Source: Tardiphaga robiniae
GTDB lineage: Bacteria; Pseudomonadota; Alphaproteobacteria; Rhizobiales; Xanthobacteraceae
Assembly (NCBI RefSeq): GCF_013359755.1
Contig: NZ_JABMCJ010000076.1
Location: forward strand, 62,001-126,000
Length of the DNA: 64,000 nt
Direction: 5' to 3'
A program made the position numbers and the translations under genes. The notes under the pieces are model-generated. The model did no database searches. It had not been told where the DNA came from and saw only the letters and a program-made list of their open reading frames with translations. Shown piece by piece: positions 26,332 to 34,733 of the stretch (its first letter is position 1; each line of letters begins with the position of its first letter).

Positions 26332-26350
26332 ATCTTCACAACGTCAAGAT
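26332..26350. promoter_or_regulatory. TetR operator C
   Basis: ATCTTCACAACGTCAAGAT keeps the 8-3-8 symmetry (ATCTT.AC / GT.AAGAT) and lies 20 bases before the ATG of the membrane gene at 26370. No partner site or clear TTGAC box was seen before it. Confidence 0.6.
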
Positions 26351-26369
26351 AGCCCGAACTGGAAACGCC

Positions 26370-26945
26370 ATGGCTTCCTTTCTCATCATCGCCCCGTTCG
26401 GTGCTTTCGCCATCCTGATGATGGTGTCATCGGTCGCGATCAGCCTCTTCGCCGCAGCCGCGCTGTCGCTCGGCATCGTGGTCTGGGACGTGATCCGCGG
26501 CGGCTCGCTGAAGATGCTTGCAGCAGGCTCGGTGCTGATTTTCAGCGCGCTCGGCTGCTACATCACGCTGGTCGACGGCAATTGGAGCGCGGTGGCCGTC
26601 CGCCTCGCCGTCGATGTCGGCCTGCTCTCAATCGTGCTGCTGTCGCTGGCGATCCGCCTGCCCTTCACGCTGCAATATGCCCGCGAGATGGTCGACGCCG
26701 AAACCTCGAAGCTGCCCGGCTTCATGAAGGCGAACTACATCCTCACCTGGGCCTGGGCCGGCGCATTTGTGCTGATGCTGGTGGCGGACATGCTGATCAT
26801 CTACATGCCCTCGCTGCCACTGTGGATCGGCTTTGCGGTGGCCTTTGCCGCGCGCAACTCTGCCGTTGCCTTCACCAAATGGTACCCACAGTATCGTCGC
26901 GCGAAATATGGTGCAGTGAAACCGGCTGAACCGCTGAAGCCCTGA
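26370..26945 (+). CDS. Polytopic membrane protein, hypothetical
   Basis: 191 residues with five to six hydrophobic helices (for example 5-40, 47-67, 77-97 and 124-160). The C-terminal part RNSAVAFTKWYPQYRRAKYGA is amphipathic and basic. Family not recognised. It is first in a two-gene unit with the YciB-like gene 56 bases downstream and has operator C before it. A decayed copy of its start lies at 25861. Probably works with the oxygenase or its product at the membrane. Confidence 0.75.
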   Translation: MASFLIIAPFGAFAILMMVSSVAISLFAAAALSLGIVVWDVIRGGSLKMLAAGSVLIFSALGCYITLVDGNWSAVAVRLAVDVGLLSIVLLSLAIRLPFTLQYAREMVDAETSKLPGFMKANYILTWAWAGAFVLMLVADMLIIYMPSLPLWIGFAVAFAARNSAVAFTKWYPQYRRAKYGAVKPAEPLKP

Positions 26946-27001
26946 TCCATTTCGCCTGCAAATCGACGCCTGACCATCTCGACTGCATTGGGAGCACTGC
27001 G

Positions 27002-27574
27002 ATGAAGGACGTATTCGCTAAACTTGGCCAGGATTTCTTCTCCACCATCGTCTTCCTGGTGCTCTACCTCGTCACCGGTGACGTCCTGCTGGCGACCTGC
27101 GTGGCGATTGCGGGTGCCGTCGCACAGTTTGTCTATGCCCGCATCAAGGGCTCGAGGCTTGATGTAATGACCTATGCCAGTCTCGCGCTGGTGGTGGTCC
27201 TCGGCGGCGCGACGTTGCTGACCAAGGATCCGCGCTTCGTGCTGGCCAAGCCCAGCATCGGGCATTTCGCCATCGGTGCGATCATGCTGCGCAAGGGCTG
27301 GATGCTGCGCTACCTGCCACCTATCGTCAGCGAGACGATCCCTGAATATGTGACCGCTGCGGGCTATGCCTGGGCCGCGCTGATGTTCGCGCTTGGCGCC
27401 GGTGTCATCGCTGTGGCCATGACCGGCGATATGAAGCTGTGGGCGTTCTATGTGTCGGTCGTAGCCATTGGCGCCAAGGTGCTGGCCTTCGCGATCCAGT
27501 ATGTCGTGTTCCGGGTGATCGTCGGCCGCAAGCTTCGCGCAGCTGCAGCGACGGCGCCGCAGATGGGCGCCTAG
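27002..27574 (+). CDS. YciB/IspZ-like inner-membrane protein
   Basis: 190 residues with about five membrane helices. The arrangement DFFSTIVFLVLYLVTGDVLLATCVAIA, VMTYASLALVVVLGGATLLTKDPRFVLAKPSIGH and LRKGWMLRYLPPIV fits the YciB/IspZ (septation protein A) family by eye, in which the TxDxxFIKxKPTI-like segment is conserved. The genuine housekeeping ispZ is usually elsewhere near ftsY, so this is likely an accessory paralogue. Last gene of the TetR-linked block; its stop overlaps that of the convergent Ig-like gene. Confidence 0.8.
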   Translation: MKDVFAKLGQDFFSTIVFLVLYLVTGDVLLATCVAIAGAVAQFVYARIKGSRLDVMTYASLALVVVLGGATLLTKDPRFVLAKPSIGHFAIGAIMLRKGWMLRYLPPIVSETIPEYVTAAGYAWAALMFALGAGVIAVAMTGDMKLWAFYVSVVAIGAKVLAFAIQYVVFRVIVGRKLRAAAATAPQMGA

Positions 27575-28272
27575 TCGCTCGTACGCAACAGCGAGCTTCG
27601 CAAACGGGCTACTCCGACATCCACCGTCAGCGGCGGCGATGCCGCGGGCGCATGAACCGTGTCGCCCTCATATTCAGCCGTGATCCAGCGCGTGCCATCC
27701 GCCAGCGCCGAGGTGGTGAACGACGCCGTGCCGGCGCGATCGAGGCCGACATGGGTCGCAAGAACCTGCTCGCCATCGCGAAAGGTGACGGCACCTTTCG
27801 GAATGCCAACACCGCCGGCAATCGCGGCCGTCAACGTGACCACCGCTCCAGACGGACAAGGATTCTCGGACGACGACAGCGCCACCGCCGGCATGACGCG
27901 TATGGTTTCCTCCACCACCGCGGATTGGCTCGGCTGCACCACGACGGGCAGATAGTTGGACGTCCCCATATAATCCGCACGGAAGCGATGCGGACCCGGC
28001 GGCAGTCGCTGGACCACCAGCGACGGATGGGCCACATCGACCCAGCCAAGCACCATGAGCGTCGTCTCATCGACAAAGCGGACGATGCCGCCCGGGACGC
28101 CCCCACCGCGTTCACTGGTCACGGACGCCGTCAGTGTCGTGCGGCCGGCTACATCGATGGATGATGCCAGCGTGGTCCGGGTCAGTTCGGAGTGAATGAT
28201 GGATTGGGCGCGGGCCGCGGCCGGACTTGCGAGCATAACTGCAGTGACGACGACCAGATGAAAATTGTTCAC
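27571..28272 (-). CDS. Secreted Ig-like repeat protein
   Basis: 233 residues. A signal peptide ends near AAARAQ. Two bacterial Ig-like (Big_3/Big_5-type) domains follow, about 35-125 and 130-222, each with the pattern TLTASV...GGIVRFVD...LVVQRLPPGPHRFRADYMGTSNY and TLTAAIAG...GAVTFRDGEQVL...WITAEYEGD. Such domains serve as beta-sandwich spacers in surface or periplasmic proteins. Stop codons of this and the preceding gene share CTAG. Confidence 0.8.
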   Translation of the reverse strand: MNNFHLVVVTAVMLASPAAARAQSIIHSELTRTTLASSIDVAGRTTLTASVTSERGGGVPGGIVRFVDETTLMVLGWVDVAHPSLVVQRLPPGPHRFRADYMGTSNYLPVVVQPSQSAVVEETIRVMPAVALSSSENPCPSGAVVTLTAAIAGGVGIPKGAVTFRDGEQVLATHVGLDRAGTASFTTSALADGTRWITAEYEGDTVHAPAASPPLTVDVGVARLRSSLLRTSD

Positions 28273-28651
28273 CTGTTACACTCCGGTTTGCCACCCCTGG
28301 GATGAGGCGCGCGGCCGGCGAAAAGGTTCAACGCAAAACCGGATGCGGAGAGGCCGCATGCCGATGTGAACAATTCGTCACAGATACTGATAAAATATGA
28401 TCCCGTTGACGGCACTGGCTGCGGCCAACAACGTCACCACCGTCGCATTCAGCTTCAGAGCATCCAACATGGCGCGGCCTCGAATTCATCTGCAGTCTGT
28501 TCGCTATTGGAACAGCGCCGCCTGAGTCGTCACCGCTTTTCTTTTTCCTCCGCATCCTTGCGAGTCACCGGAGAATCGAGTCCCGCGCACAGATCGAAAT
28601 TCAGCGGGGTTGCTGCAAGCCTGAGTCGCGTTTTGTCGAACCAAATCGCTG
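28273..28651. other. Intergenic region with one possible tiny gene
   Basis: About 380 bases between divergent secreted-protein genes. The only supported content is the 30-codon frame at 28378-28470. The remainder shows no consensus promoter or repeat. Confidence 0.4.
28378..28470 (-). CDS. Possible 30-residue single-helix membrane peptide
   Basis: The chain begins MLDALKLNATVVTLLAAAS and ends FYQYL; residues 9-27 form one hydrophobic helix. GAGG lies seven bases before the ATG, a good Shine-Dalgarno. Small single-helix proteins of this size are easily missed, but so short a frame can also occur by chance. Confidence 0.4.
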   Translation of the reverse strand: MLDALKLNATVVTLLAAASAVNGIIFYQYL

Positions 28652-28669
28652 GTGCCGCGACACAAAACC

Positions 28670-29659
28670 ATGACCCGAATCGCCATCCTGATCGCCGGCC
28701 TCATCACCGCCGGCACCGCCTTTGCGCAACCCGTGACGCCGCCGCCGGAGCTGCTATCGCAGGAGACACCGGAGTGGTTTGCGAGCGCCCGTGCCTTCGT
28801 GCCGCCGGACCGCGTGGCCGGTCAGGCGTTTCATGTCGACATGTCCGATCCGCAAGCGCCGGTCGGATATGTCGCGACCTATCCAGCCGGTGCTAACGAT
28901 CCCAAGACAGCGGCAAGCGCCTTCGATGCCGGTGAGATGCTGGTCGCAAAACTCGTGCGCAGAGACGGCAAGCTGACCACCCTGTCAGCTGAGCTACGCC
29001 CGCGTGACGTCACGCTGAACAGCAACATCCCGCGTGTACTGAGCGCCGCGCATGACGATGCGGAATATCGCCAACTCCACGCCGAATTGCTGAAGACGCG
29101 CGGCACGCTGCCGGATGGCGCCGTTCCCTGCGATATCCATGGCTGGTCAACCGAGCGCGATCCCAACGGATTGAACGTGCGCGCCGGGCCATCGACGAAG
29201 GCCAAGGTGCTCGGCACACTGCCGCCGCCCTACAAATTCAAGAGCAAAGGTGAGAACGTGCCTGACGGAGGCTGGCTGACGGAATTTTCCATCATCGGCT
29301 TCAAGGATGGCTGGTTCCTGATCGAAGGCGCAACGCCGCCCGGGAAGGACTACGAAGACGCGAGCGTCTATCCGCGCAATCATCCAAAACCCTATGGCGG
29401 CCGCGGCTGGGTCTCAGCCAGCAAGGTCGGCGCGCAATATGCCAATGGCGACACGCGGATGGGCGGACTGTTCCAGGCGCCGCATGTGGACGCGCAGTGG
29501 ACGCCGGCCAAAGGCGAAGGTGGCAGCGAGATCAGCGCCGACGGTGGCCCTAAGCGCGTTCTCGCCTGCAGCGGCTTCTGGGCGCTGGTGGAAAGCCACG
29601 ACGGCGTCCGCGGCTGGTGGCGACGGCTATGCTCGAGCCAGGTGACGAATTGCAGTTGA
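28670..29659 (+). CDS. Secreted bacterial SH3-domain protein
   Basis: 329 residues from the ATG at 28670 (an in-frame GTG at 28652 would add six). Signal peptide MTRIAILIAGLITAGTAFAQ. The C-terminal half has an SH3b region with LNVRAGPSTKAKVLGTLPP near residue 165 and GRGWVSASKVG near 250. Cysteines in the tail suggest a disulfide. SH3b domains often bind peptidoglycan or stem peptides; here no catalytic domain is attached. Function unknown. Confidence 0.75.
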   Translation: MTRIAILIAGLITAGTAFAQPVTPPPELLSQETPEWFASARAFVPPDRVAGQAFHVDMSDPQAPVGYVATYPAGANDPKTAASAFDAGEMLVAKLVRRDGKLTTLSAELRPRDVTLNSNIPRVLSAAHDDAEYRQLHAELLKTRGTLPDGAVPCDIHGWSTERDPNGLNVRAGPSTKAKVLGTLPPPYKFKSKGENVPDGGWLTEFSIIGFKDGWFLIEGATPPGKDYEDASVYPRNHPKPYGGRGWVSASKVGAQYANGDTRMGGLFQAPHVDAQWTPAKGEGGSEISADGGPKRVLACSGFWALVESHDGVRGWWRRLCSSQVTNCS

Positions 29660-29660
29660 G

Positions 29661-30335
29661 CTAAAACCAGATTTGCTGTGGCACGCCCAGCACATCGCGC
29701 GGTGCATTGCCTTCCGGCAGACAGCCCACGCAATCGCGCGCGGCCAGCGCCACCGCACAGGCATCGAGCACATCATCCCGCTTTGCGCCGGTGCGCGTGC
29801 GCCTGGCAGTGAGCCAGTCGTCAAGGTCGCTGAAGCCATTCGCCAGCAACAGATGACGGCGGAGCGCCAGCCCCTCCTCAGTGTGTTTGGACGGCAGCGG
29901 TTGATTGTCGTTCAGGCGGAGAAAGACAAGTTCGGGATGGGCTTCGCGGATATCGAGATCGCGCTGTTCCCGCACGAAGCCGTCGACCTCCATGATCTTC
30001 GGCCCGAGATGCCAGAGCTGGCGTGAGACTTTCTTCTGCCCGCGCCTCTCGGCCTCCGCGTTGGCGAGGTCAGGATCGGTGAAGTCCTGCCACAGCCAGC
30101 GACGTCCGCCGGAGAATACGCGCGAACCGTGGGGGCTGAGCTTCCTGCGCGCCAGCTGATCGCAGCACCGCACGCCGTCATCGCCGAGGCCGATGGGAAT
30201 ATCGATGGCCGCACGGGCAAAGCGCTGCGTCGTGAGCCAGGAAATGTCGCTGATAAAATCGATGGAGCGGTGGTCGCCGTCGAGTGTGACGGCGACCCAG
30301 CCTTTGCTGAAGCCATCGAGGCCAATGAAGGTCAC
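29661..30335 (-). CDS. DUF429-family protein (RNase H-like fold)
   Basis: 224 residues. It opens MTFIGLDGFSKGWVAVTLDG, the first acidic strand of this RNase H-like family; a second acidic strand is AAIDIPIGLGDDGVRCCD, and EAHPELVFLRLN and DDVLDACAVALAAR are further family motifs. The conserved acidic residues suggest a nuclease, but no member has a well-established substrate. A dispersed repeat lies just before the gene. Confidence 0.85.
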   Translation of the reverse strand: MTFIGLDGFSKGWVAVTLDGDHRSIDFISDISWLTTQRFARAAIDIPIGLGDDGVRCCDQLARRKLSPHGSRVFSGGRRWLWQDFTDPDLANAEAERRGQKKVSRQLWHLGPKIMEVDGFVREQRDLDIREAHPELVFLRLNDNQPLPSKHTEEGLALRRHLLLANGFSDLDDWLTARRTRTGAKRDDVLDACAVALAARDCVGCLPEGNAPRDVLGVPQQIWF

Positions 30336-30350
30336 GACATCCTCTCAGCC

Positions 30351-30433
30351 GTCATTGCGAGGAGCATCTTGCGACGAAGCAATCCAGTCTTCGCTTGTAG
30401 CTTTCTAGATTGCTTCGCTGCGCTCGCAATGAC
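30351..30433. repeat. Dispersed palindromic repeat
   Basis: GTCATTGCGAGGAGC...GACGAAGCAATC at the left is mirrored by GATTGCTTCGCTGCGCTCGCAATGAC at the right. This is one of the most frequent intergenic palindromes of Bradyrhizobium-like genomes. It lies downstream of the fumarase gene and upstream of the DUF429 gene. Confidence 0.8.
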
Positions 30434-30450
30434 GCCAAGAGGTCGCAGCA

Positions 30451-32103
30451 TCAACCGAGGTTCAATTCCTTGAAGAAGTCGTTGCCCTTGTCATCGATAA
30501 TGATGAAGGCCGGGAAATCCACGACGTCGATGCGCCAGATCGCTTCCATGCCGAGTTCGGGATACTCGACCACCTCGACCTTCTTGATGCAGTGTTCGGC
30601 GAGGTTGGCCGCCGAGCCGCCGATCGAGCCGAGATAGAAGCCGCCATGCTTCTTGCAGGCCTCGCGCACCGCAACGGCGCGATTGCCCTTGGCAACCATC
30701 ACCATCGAACCGCCCGCCGCCTGGAACTGGTCGACGAAGCTATCCATGCGGCCGGCCGTGGTCGGGCCGAATGCGCCGGAGGCATAGCCTTCCGGGGTCT
30801 TGGCGGGGCCGGCGTAATAGACCGGGTGGTTCTTGAAGTAATCCGGCAGCGGCTCGCCCTTCTCAAGGCGATCGCGCAGCTTGGCATGCGCCGAGTCGCG
30901 CGCGACGATCATGGTGCCGGTCAGCGACAGGCGCGTCTTGGTTGGGTAGTTCGACAGCGTCGCCAGAATGTCCTTCATCGGCTGGTTGAGATCGATCTTC
31001 ACGACCTCGCCGCCGAGCGCCTGCTCCACCTGCGGCAGATACTGCGCGGGGTTATGTTCGAGCTCTTCGAGATAGACACCGTCCTTGGTGATCTTGCCGA
31101 GCACCTGGCGATCCGCCGAGCACGACACGCCGAGGCCGATGGGCAGCGACGCGCCGTGGCGCGGCAGGCGGATGACGCGAACGTCGTGGCAGAAGTACTT
31201 GCCGCCGAACTGCGCGCCGACGCCGGACGACTGCGTCATCTTGAGGATTTCCTGCTCCATCTCGAGATCGCGGAAGGCGTTGCCATCCGGCGAGCCTTGG
31301 GTCGGCAGCGCGTCGAGATAGCGGGCCGAAGCGAGCTTCACGGTCTTCATGCAGAGCTCAGCGGAGGTGCCGCCGATGACGATAGCGAGGTGATACGGCG
31401 GGCACGCAGCGGTGCCCAGCGTCATGATCTTTTCTTTGAGGAAGGCGAGCAGACGATCCTTGGTCAGCACGGAGGGCGTCGCCTGGAACAGGAAGCTCTT
31501 GTTGGCAGAGCCGCCGCCCTTGGCCATGAACATGAACTTGTAGGCGTCATCGCCCTCGGCATAGATCTCGCACTGCGCCGGCATGTTGTTGGCGGTGTTC
31601 TTCTCTTCATACATGGTCAGCGGCGCGACCTGCGAATAGCGCAGGTTGCGGCGCAGATAGGCGTCGCGGGCGCCTTCCGAGAGTGCCGCCTCATCGTCGC
31701 CATCGGTGATGACGTTGCAGCCCTTCTTGCCCATGATGATTGCGGTGCCGGTGTCCTGGCACATCGGCAGCACGCCGCCGGCGGCGATGTTCGCATTCTT
31801 GAGGAAGTCGAAGGCCACGAATTTGTCATTCGGGCTGGCTTCGCTGTCGTCCAGGATGTTGCGCAGCTGCTGCAGATGGCCGGGGCGCAGATAGTGGTTG
31901 ATGTCGCCGAACGCGGCCTCCGAGAGCGCCTTCAGCGCATCCCGCGACACCACCAGCATGTCCCTACCCAGCACTTTCTCGACCCGCACGCCCTCGGTGG
32001 TGACCTTCTTGTAGGGGGTGGTGTCTGCGCCCAGCGGAAACAGCGGGGTGTGCTTGTAGGGCGGGACGGGCTTCGGATCAGGGAAAGCGGTGGGAGCGTT
32101 CAT
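30451..32103 (-). CDS. Fumarate hydratase, class I (Fe-S)
   Basis: 550 residues from the ATG at 32103; a longer open frame upstream is not conserved protein. It is the homodimeric [4Fe-4S] fumarase of the TCA cycle (fumarate to malate). The three cluster cysteines are Cys115 (MCQDTGT), Cys234 (ACPPYH) and Cys328 (VSCSADR), with spacing equal to that in E. coli FumA. The beta domain at the C-terminus contains [15 protein letters not shown] and [13 protein letters not shown] 10-bp hairpin in the leader covers the Shine-Dalgarno. Confidence 0.97.
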   Translation of the reverse strand: MNAPTAFPDPKPVPPYKHTPLFPLGADTTPYKKVTTEGVRVEKVLGRDMLVVSRDALKALSEAAFGDINHYLRPGHLQQLRNILDDSEASPNDKFVAFDFLKNANIAAGGVLPMCQDTGTAIIMGKKGCNVITDGDDEAALSEGARDAYLRRNLRYSQVAPLTMYEEKNTANNMPAQCEIYAEGDDAYKFMFMAKGGGSANKSFLFQATPSVLTKDRLLAFLKEKIMTLGTAACPPYHLAIVIGGTSAELCMKTVKLASARYLDALPTQGSPDGNAFRDLEMEQEILKMTQSSGVGAQFGGKYFCHDVRVIRLPRHGASLPIGLGVSCSADRQVLGKITKDGVYLEELEHNPAQYLPQVEQALGGEVVKIDLNQPMKDILATLSNYPTKTRLSLTGTMIVARDSAHAKLRDRLEKGEPLPDYFKNHPVYYAGPAKTPEGYASGAFGPTTAGRMDSFVDQFQAAGGSMVMVAKGNRAVAVREACKKHGGFYLGSIGGSAANLAEHCIKKVEVVEYPELGMEAIWRIDVVDFPAFIIIDDKGNDFFKELNLG

Positions 32104-32108
32104 GGATG

Positions 32109-32139
32109 GGGCCTCAAAAAGGGAGGGAATTTGAGGCCC
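32109..32139 (-). promoter_or_regulatory. Leader hairpin over the fumarase ribosome-binding site
   Basis: On the mRNA, GGGCCTCAAA and TTTGAGGCCC form a perfect 10-bp stem with an 11-base loop. The Shine-Dalgarno GAGG lies in the 3' arm, eight bases before the ATG. This could limit translation until the stem is melted or opened by a partner. Confidence 0.5.
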
Positions 32140-32160
32140 TTGTAGGCGGTTTCCGGACAG

Positions 32161-32218
32161 TTTTGAAGGGTTCAAAACAGGGGGACAGGCCCGCAATCGC
32201 GGGGATAATCCCCCTGTT
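32161..32218. promoter_or_regulatory. Nested palindromes upstream of fumarase
   Basis: TTTTGAA-GGG-TTCAAAA (32161-32177) is a perfect palindrome. Overlapping it, AACAGGGGGA (32176-32185) pairs with TCCCCCTGTT (32209-32218). The first resembles but does not match an FNR/CRP box (spacing is one base short). Possible operator. Confidence 0.4.
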
Positions 32219-32304
32219 CCAGCAGTAACCGGCTGCGCCCGCCGCGCCTTGCATAAAGTGGCGTCCCGCGTTTCAGTGCGACCGGGGATTGAGGAGAATC
32301 TGGA

Positions 32305-32778
32305 ATGTCCATCGACCGCCTGCGCGGCATTTTTTCGGCTGTGGTACTGCTCGCCACCATAACCCTTGCCGCTTCGCCTGCCCGCGCCGACCGTTGCGAT
32401 GATCTCGCGCGGCAGCTCAAGAGCCAGATCGACGGGCTCAGCGTCGGGCGCACCGCAGCCAATGTGATCTACCTGTCGCATCCGGCGGCGAAGCAGTTGC
32501 GACTTGGCTGCGCCAGCCGCAATTTCAGCAACGAGCTCTATGCGGCGTCCGCGACCCGCAAGCCGGCGCCAGCCTTCACCGATCTCGTCGCCAGTGCGGC
32601 AGCCGTCATCTTCACGATTCCCAAGCCGGATACGGTGAAGGGCACCACGCGATGTCTCGGCCGTATGGGGATTTTCCGCGGCGACGACGTGAAGCTGCGC
32701 TATCGCCGGCTCGACCTGCGCTGCACCCGCAACAAAACATCGGCGAACATCACGATCTCCCGCGGCAAGGACGAATGA
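32305..32778 (+). CDS. Secreted hypothetical protein
   Basis: 157 residues with a signal peptide ending near SPARADR. The mature protein has five cysteines (in DRCDD, RLGCASR, TRCLGR, LRCTR and possibly others) and reads as a small disulfide-bonded periplasmic domain. No family recognised. It is divergent from fumarase; the leader includes a GAGGAG Shine-Dalgarno. Confidence 0.65.
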   Translation: MSIDRLRGIFSAVVLLATITLAASPARADRCDDLARQLKSQIDGLSVGRTAANVIYLSHPAAKQLRLGCASRNFSNELYAASATRKPAPAFTDLVASAAAVIFTIPKPDTVKGTTRCLGRMGIFRGDDVKLRYRRLDLRCTRNKTSANITISRGKDE

Positions 32779-32934
32779 GGAATTCGTTTCAATTGTAGTG
32801 AAGTCCTGGACGGCGCGTTTACCACCGTTTCCGATCCGCCCCGATTGTTGCAAATTGCGGCGCCTGATTTACCAACTCCTTGTTGGCGCACACCCCATTG
32901 TCCGACTGCAAGAGTTGGAAACAGGGAATTTGTA

Positions 32935-33105
32935 ATGAGCGTTTCAAGCGTCAGCAGCGCACCACCGGTCGCTGAGGTAAAGCCGATCGAGGCAAAGCCG
33001 CCGGAGCCGAAGAAGAACGACGACAACGACAGCCGCACCGCACCGCCCCCACCGCGTGCAGCACTGCCGCCCGGCCAGGGCACCCGGATCGATCAGCTCG
33101 CTTAA
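32935..33105 (+). CDS. Small proline-rich protein, hypothetical
   Basis: 56 residues beginning MSVSSVSSAPPVAEVKPIEA, then KPPEPKKNDDNDSR and a proline-rich end. It is predicted to be disordered. A GGGAATTT purine stretch precedes the ATG. No domain; role unknown. Confidence 0.5.
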   Translation: MSVSSVSSAPPVAEVKPIEAKPPEPKKNDDNDSRTAPPPPRAALPPGQGTRIDQLA

Positions 33106-33208
33106 CTCGGCACCGTCGGACAGAAACCGGCCGCCGGTCGCGTTGACGCGAGGCCTGCCCCATCACTGCCGCGAATCTGGTATCGGATGCGCAGCTTAGG
33201 GGTTCGGC

Positions 33209-33883
33209 ATGATCGTTCGTCTCGTGATACGGACGCTGGTCTGGTTCGGCGTGATCGGCGCTGTTTTATTCACCGCCGCCGGGACCTGGCAATGGCCGGC
33301 GGCGTGGTCATTTCTGCTCTTCATGATCCTGCTCGGCCTTGGCGGCGGCCTGTGGCTGATCCAAATCGATCCCGCGCTGTTTGAAGAACGCATGCGCCCC
33401 GTCGTACAGCAGGGGCAGCCCACAGCGGACCGCGTCTTCATGGTGGCGTTCTTTACCGTGGCACTGGTCTGGCTGATCGTTGCGGGGCTGGATCAGCGCG
33501 TCGGTCTTTCGCAAATGACCGTTGGCGTCCAGGTCGCGGGTACGGCACTCGCAATCACGGGAATGGCAATCTCATTCTGGGTCCTGCGCGAAAACAGTTT
33601 CGCCGCACCGGTCATCAAGCTTCAACGCGACCGCGGCCAGCACGTCATCGATACCGGTCCGTATCATCTCGTGCGTCATCCCATGTATAGCGGCGCCATC
33701 CTGTTTTTTCTCGGCACATCCCTCTGGCTTGGCTCGTGGTGGAGTACCGCGCTGACGCTGATCATGGCCGTGCTGTTCGCATGGCGCACGACGGCCGAAG
33801 AGCGCACCTTGCGGGACGGCCTCCCCGGCTACACCGACTATACGACGCGCGTCCGCTATCGTCTGTGTCCGGGGCTCTGGTAA
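33209..33883 (+). CDS. Isoprenylcysteine carboxyl methyltransferase-like membrane protein
   Basis: 224 residues with about five membrane helices. The C-terminal catalytic part TGPYHLVRHPMYSGAILFFLGTSLWLGS is the SAM-binding signature of the ICMT/PEMT-like family, and the end EERTLRDGLPGYTDYTTRVRYRLCPGLW is typical of bacterial members. These methylate small lipids or unknown substrates rather than prenylated proteins. Stands alone, convergent with the GST gene. Confidence 0.88.
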   Translation: MIVRLVIRTLVWFGVIGAVLFTAAGTWQWPAAWSFLLFMILLGLGGGLWLIQIDPALFEERMRPVVQQGQPTADRVFMVAFFTVALVWLIVAGLDQRVGLSQMTVGVQVAGTALAITGMAISFWVLRENSFAAPVIKLQRDRGQHVIDTGPYHLVRHPMYSGAILFFLGTSLWLGSWWSTALTLIMAVLFAWRTTAEERTLRDGLPGYTDYTTRVRYRLCPGLW

Positions 33884-33907
33884 CCCCGCCACGCGAGCTG
33901 CGCGGCG

Positions 33908-34615
33908 CTATTTGTCCAGCGCCTTGTAGTGCCGGAAGATGCCGTCCTTGTTGAAGGCAATGCGGCGGTCGCTGTCGAGATAGGCCTTGATGTTCGGGCG
34001 AGCCGCCACGCGGTCATGCAAATCGATCAGGCGTGGGATCTCCCGCTCGAATTTTTTCATGCGTTTCGGAAATGCGTAGCGCAGTCCTTCGACGATCTGG
34101 AACAATGACAGATCCACATAGGTCGCCTTGCGGCCAGTGACATAGGCGCCCTCGCCAGCCTTCAATATCCGCTCGAAATAGCCGAGATATTTCGGCACGC
34201 GCTCTTTCAGGAATTCAGCGCTGCGCTTTTTGGCCGGGCCTTTCTGATCCTCGTAATAGAGCGACACGCCGATCGGGTGATGGGTGTCGTGCACTTCGGC
34301 AATGAAATCGGTGATCGTGAGCTGGAGTTCATGCAGTTGCAGTCGCGCCGCTTCGGACTTCAGCGCCAGACCGTGACGTGGGCCGAGATAGAACAGGATG
34401 TTCGCTGTCTGGCCGATCACCATCTTGCCTGCCTTGAGAAATGGCGGGGCGAATGGCGGAATGCCTTTCTTGCTGCCGAGCATCCTCGTCATTGCGACCA
34501 TTCCGCCCTTGCCGCGCGCCATATCACGGTAGTCCGCGCCGGCGTCTTCGAGCGCCAGGCGCACGAATTCGCCGCGGCCCTGGATCGTCGGCCAATAATA
34601 CAGCTCATATCGCAT
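33908..34615 (-). CDS. Glutathione S-transferase family protein
   Basis: 235 residues from the ATG at 34615 (MRYELYYWPTIQGRGEFVRL). The N-terminal thioredoxin-like domain has the Tyr-containing active-site strand and the turn GRGEFVRLALEDAG; GQTANILFYLGPRHGL corresponds to the glutathione-binding SNAIL/TRAIL-like site. The all-helical C-terminal domain ends with YLDSDRRIAFNKDGIFRHY. Detoxification or thiol chemistry is expected; substrate unknown. Confidence 0.9.
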   Translation of the reverse strand: MRYELYYWPTIQGRGEFVRLALEDAGADYRDMARGKGGMVAMTRMLGSKKGIPPFAPPFLKAGKMVIGQTANILFYLGPRHGLALKSEAARLQLHELQLTITDFIAEVHDTHHPIGVSLYYEDQKGPAKKRSAEFLKERVPKYLGYFERILKAGEGAYVTGRKATYVDLSLFQIVEGLRYAFPKRMKKFEREIPRLIDLHDRVAARPNIKAYLDSDRRIAFNKDGIFRHYKALDK

Positions 34616-34733
34616 GCAGAACCTCGCCAATGTCGCGTCAGGGGGTGCCAGGGTAACTGTTCACCGCGGAATTCGTTCGCCGCGCTGGTCCGGCGAGAAC
34701 TCCGCACCATCGTCCAGCTACCGCCGCAAAACG

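Noticed and set aside
30592-32145. 517-residue plus-strand frame opposite fumarase
   Set aside because: Antisense shadow; the minus strand carries all fumarase motifs and cluster cysteines.
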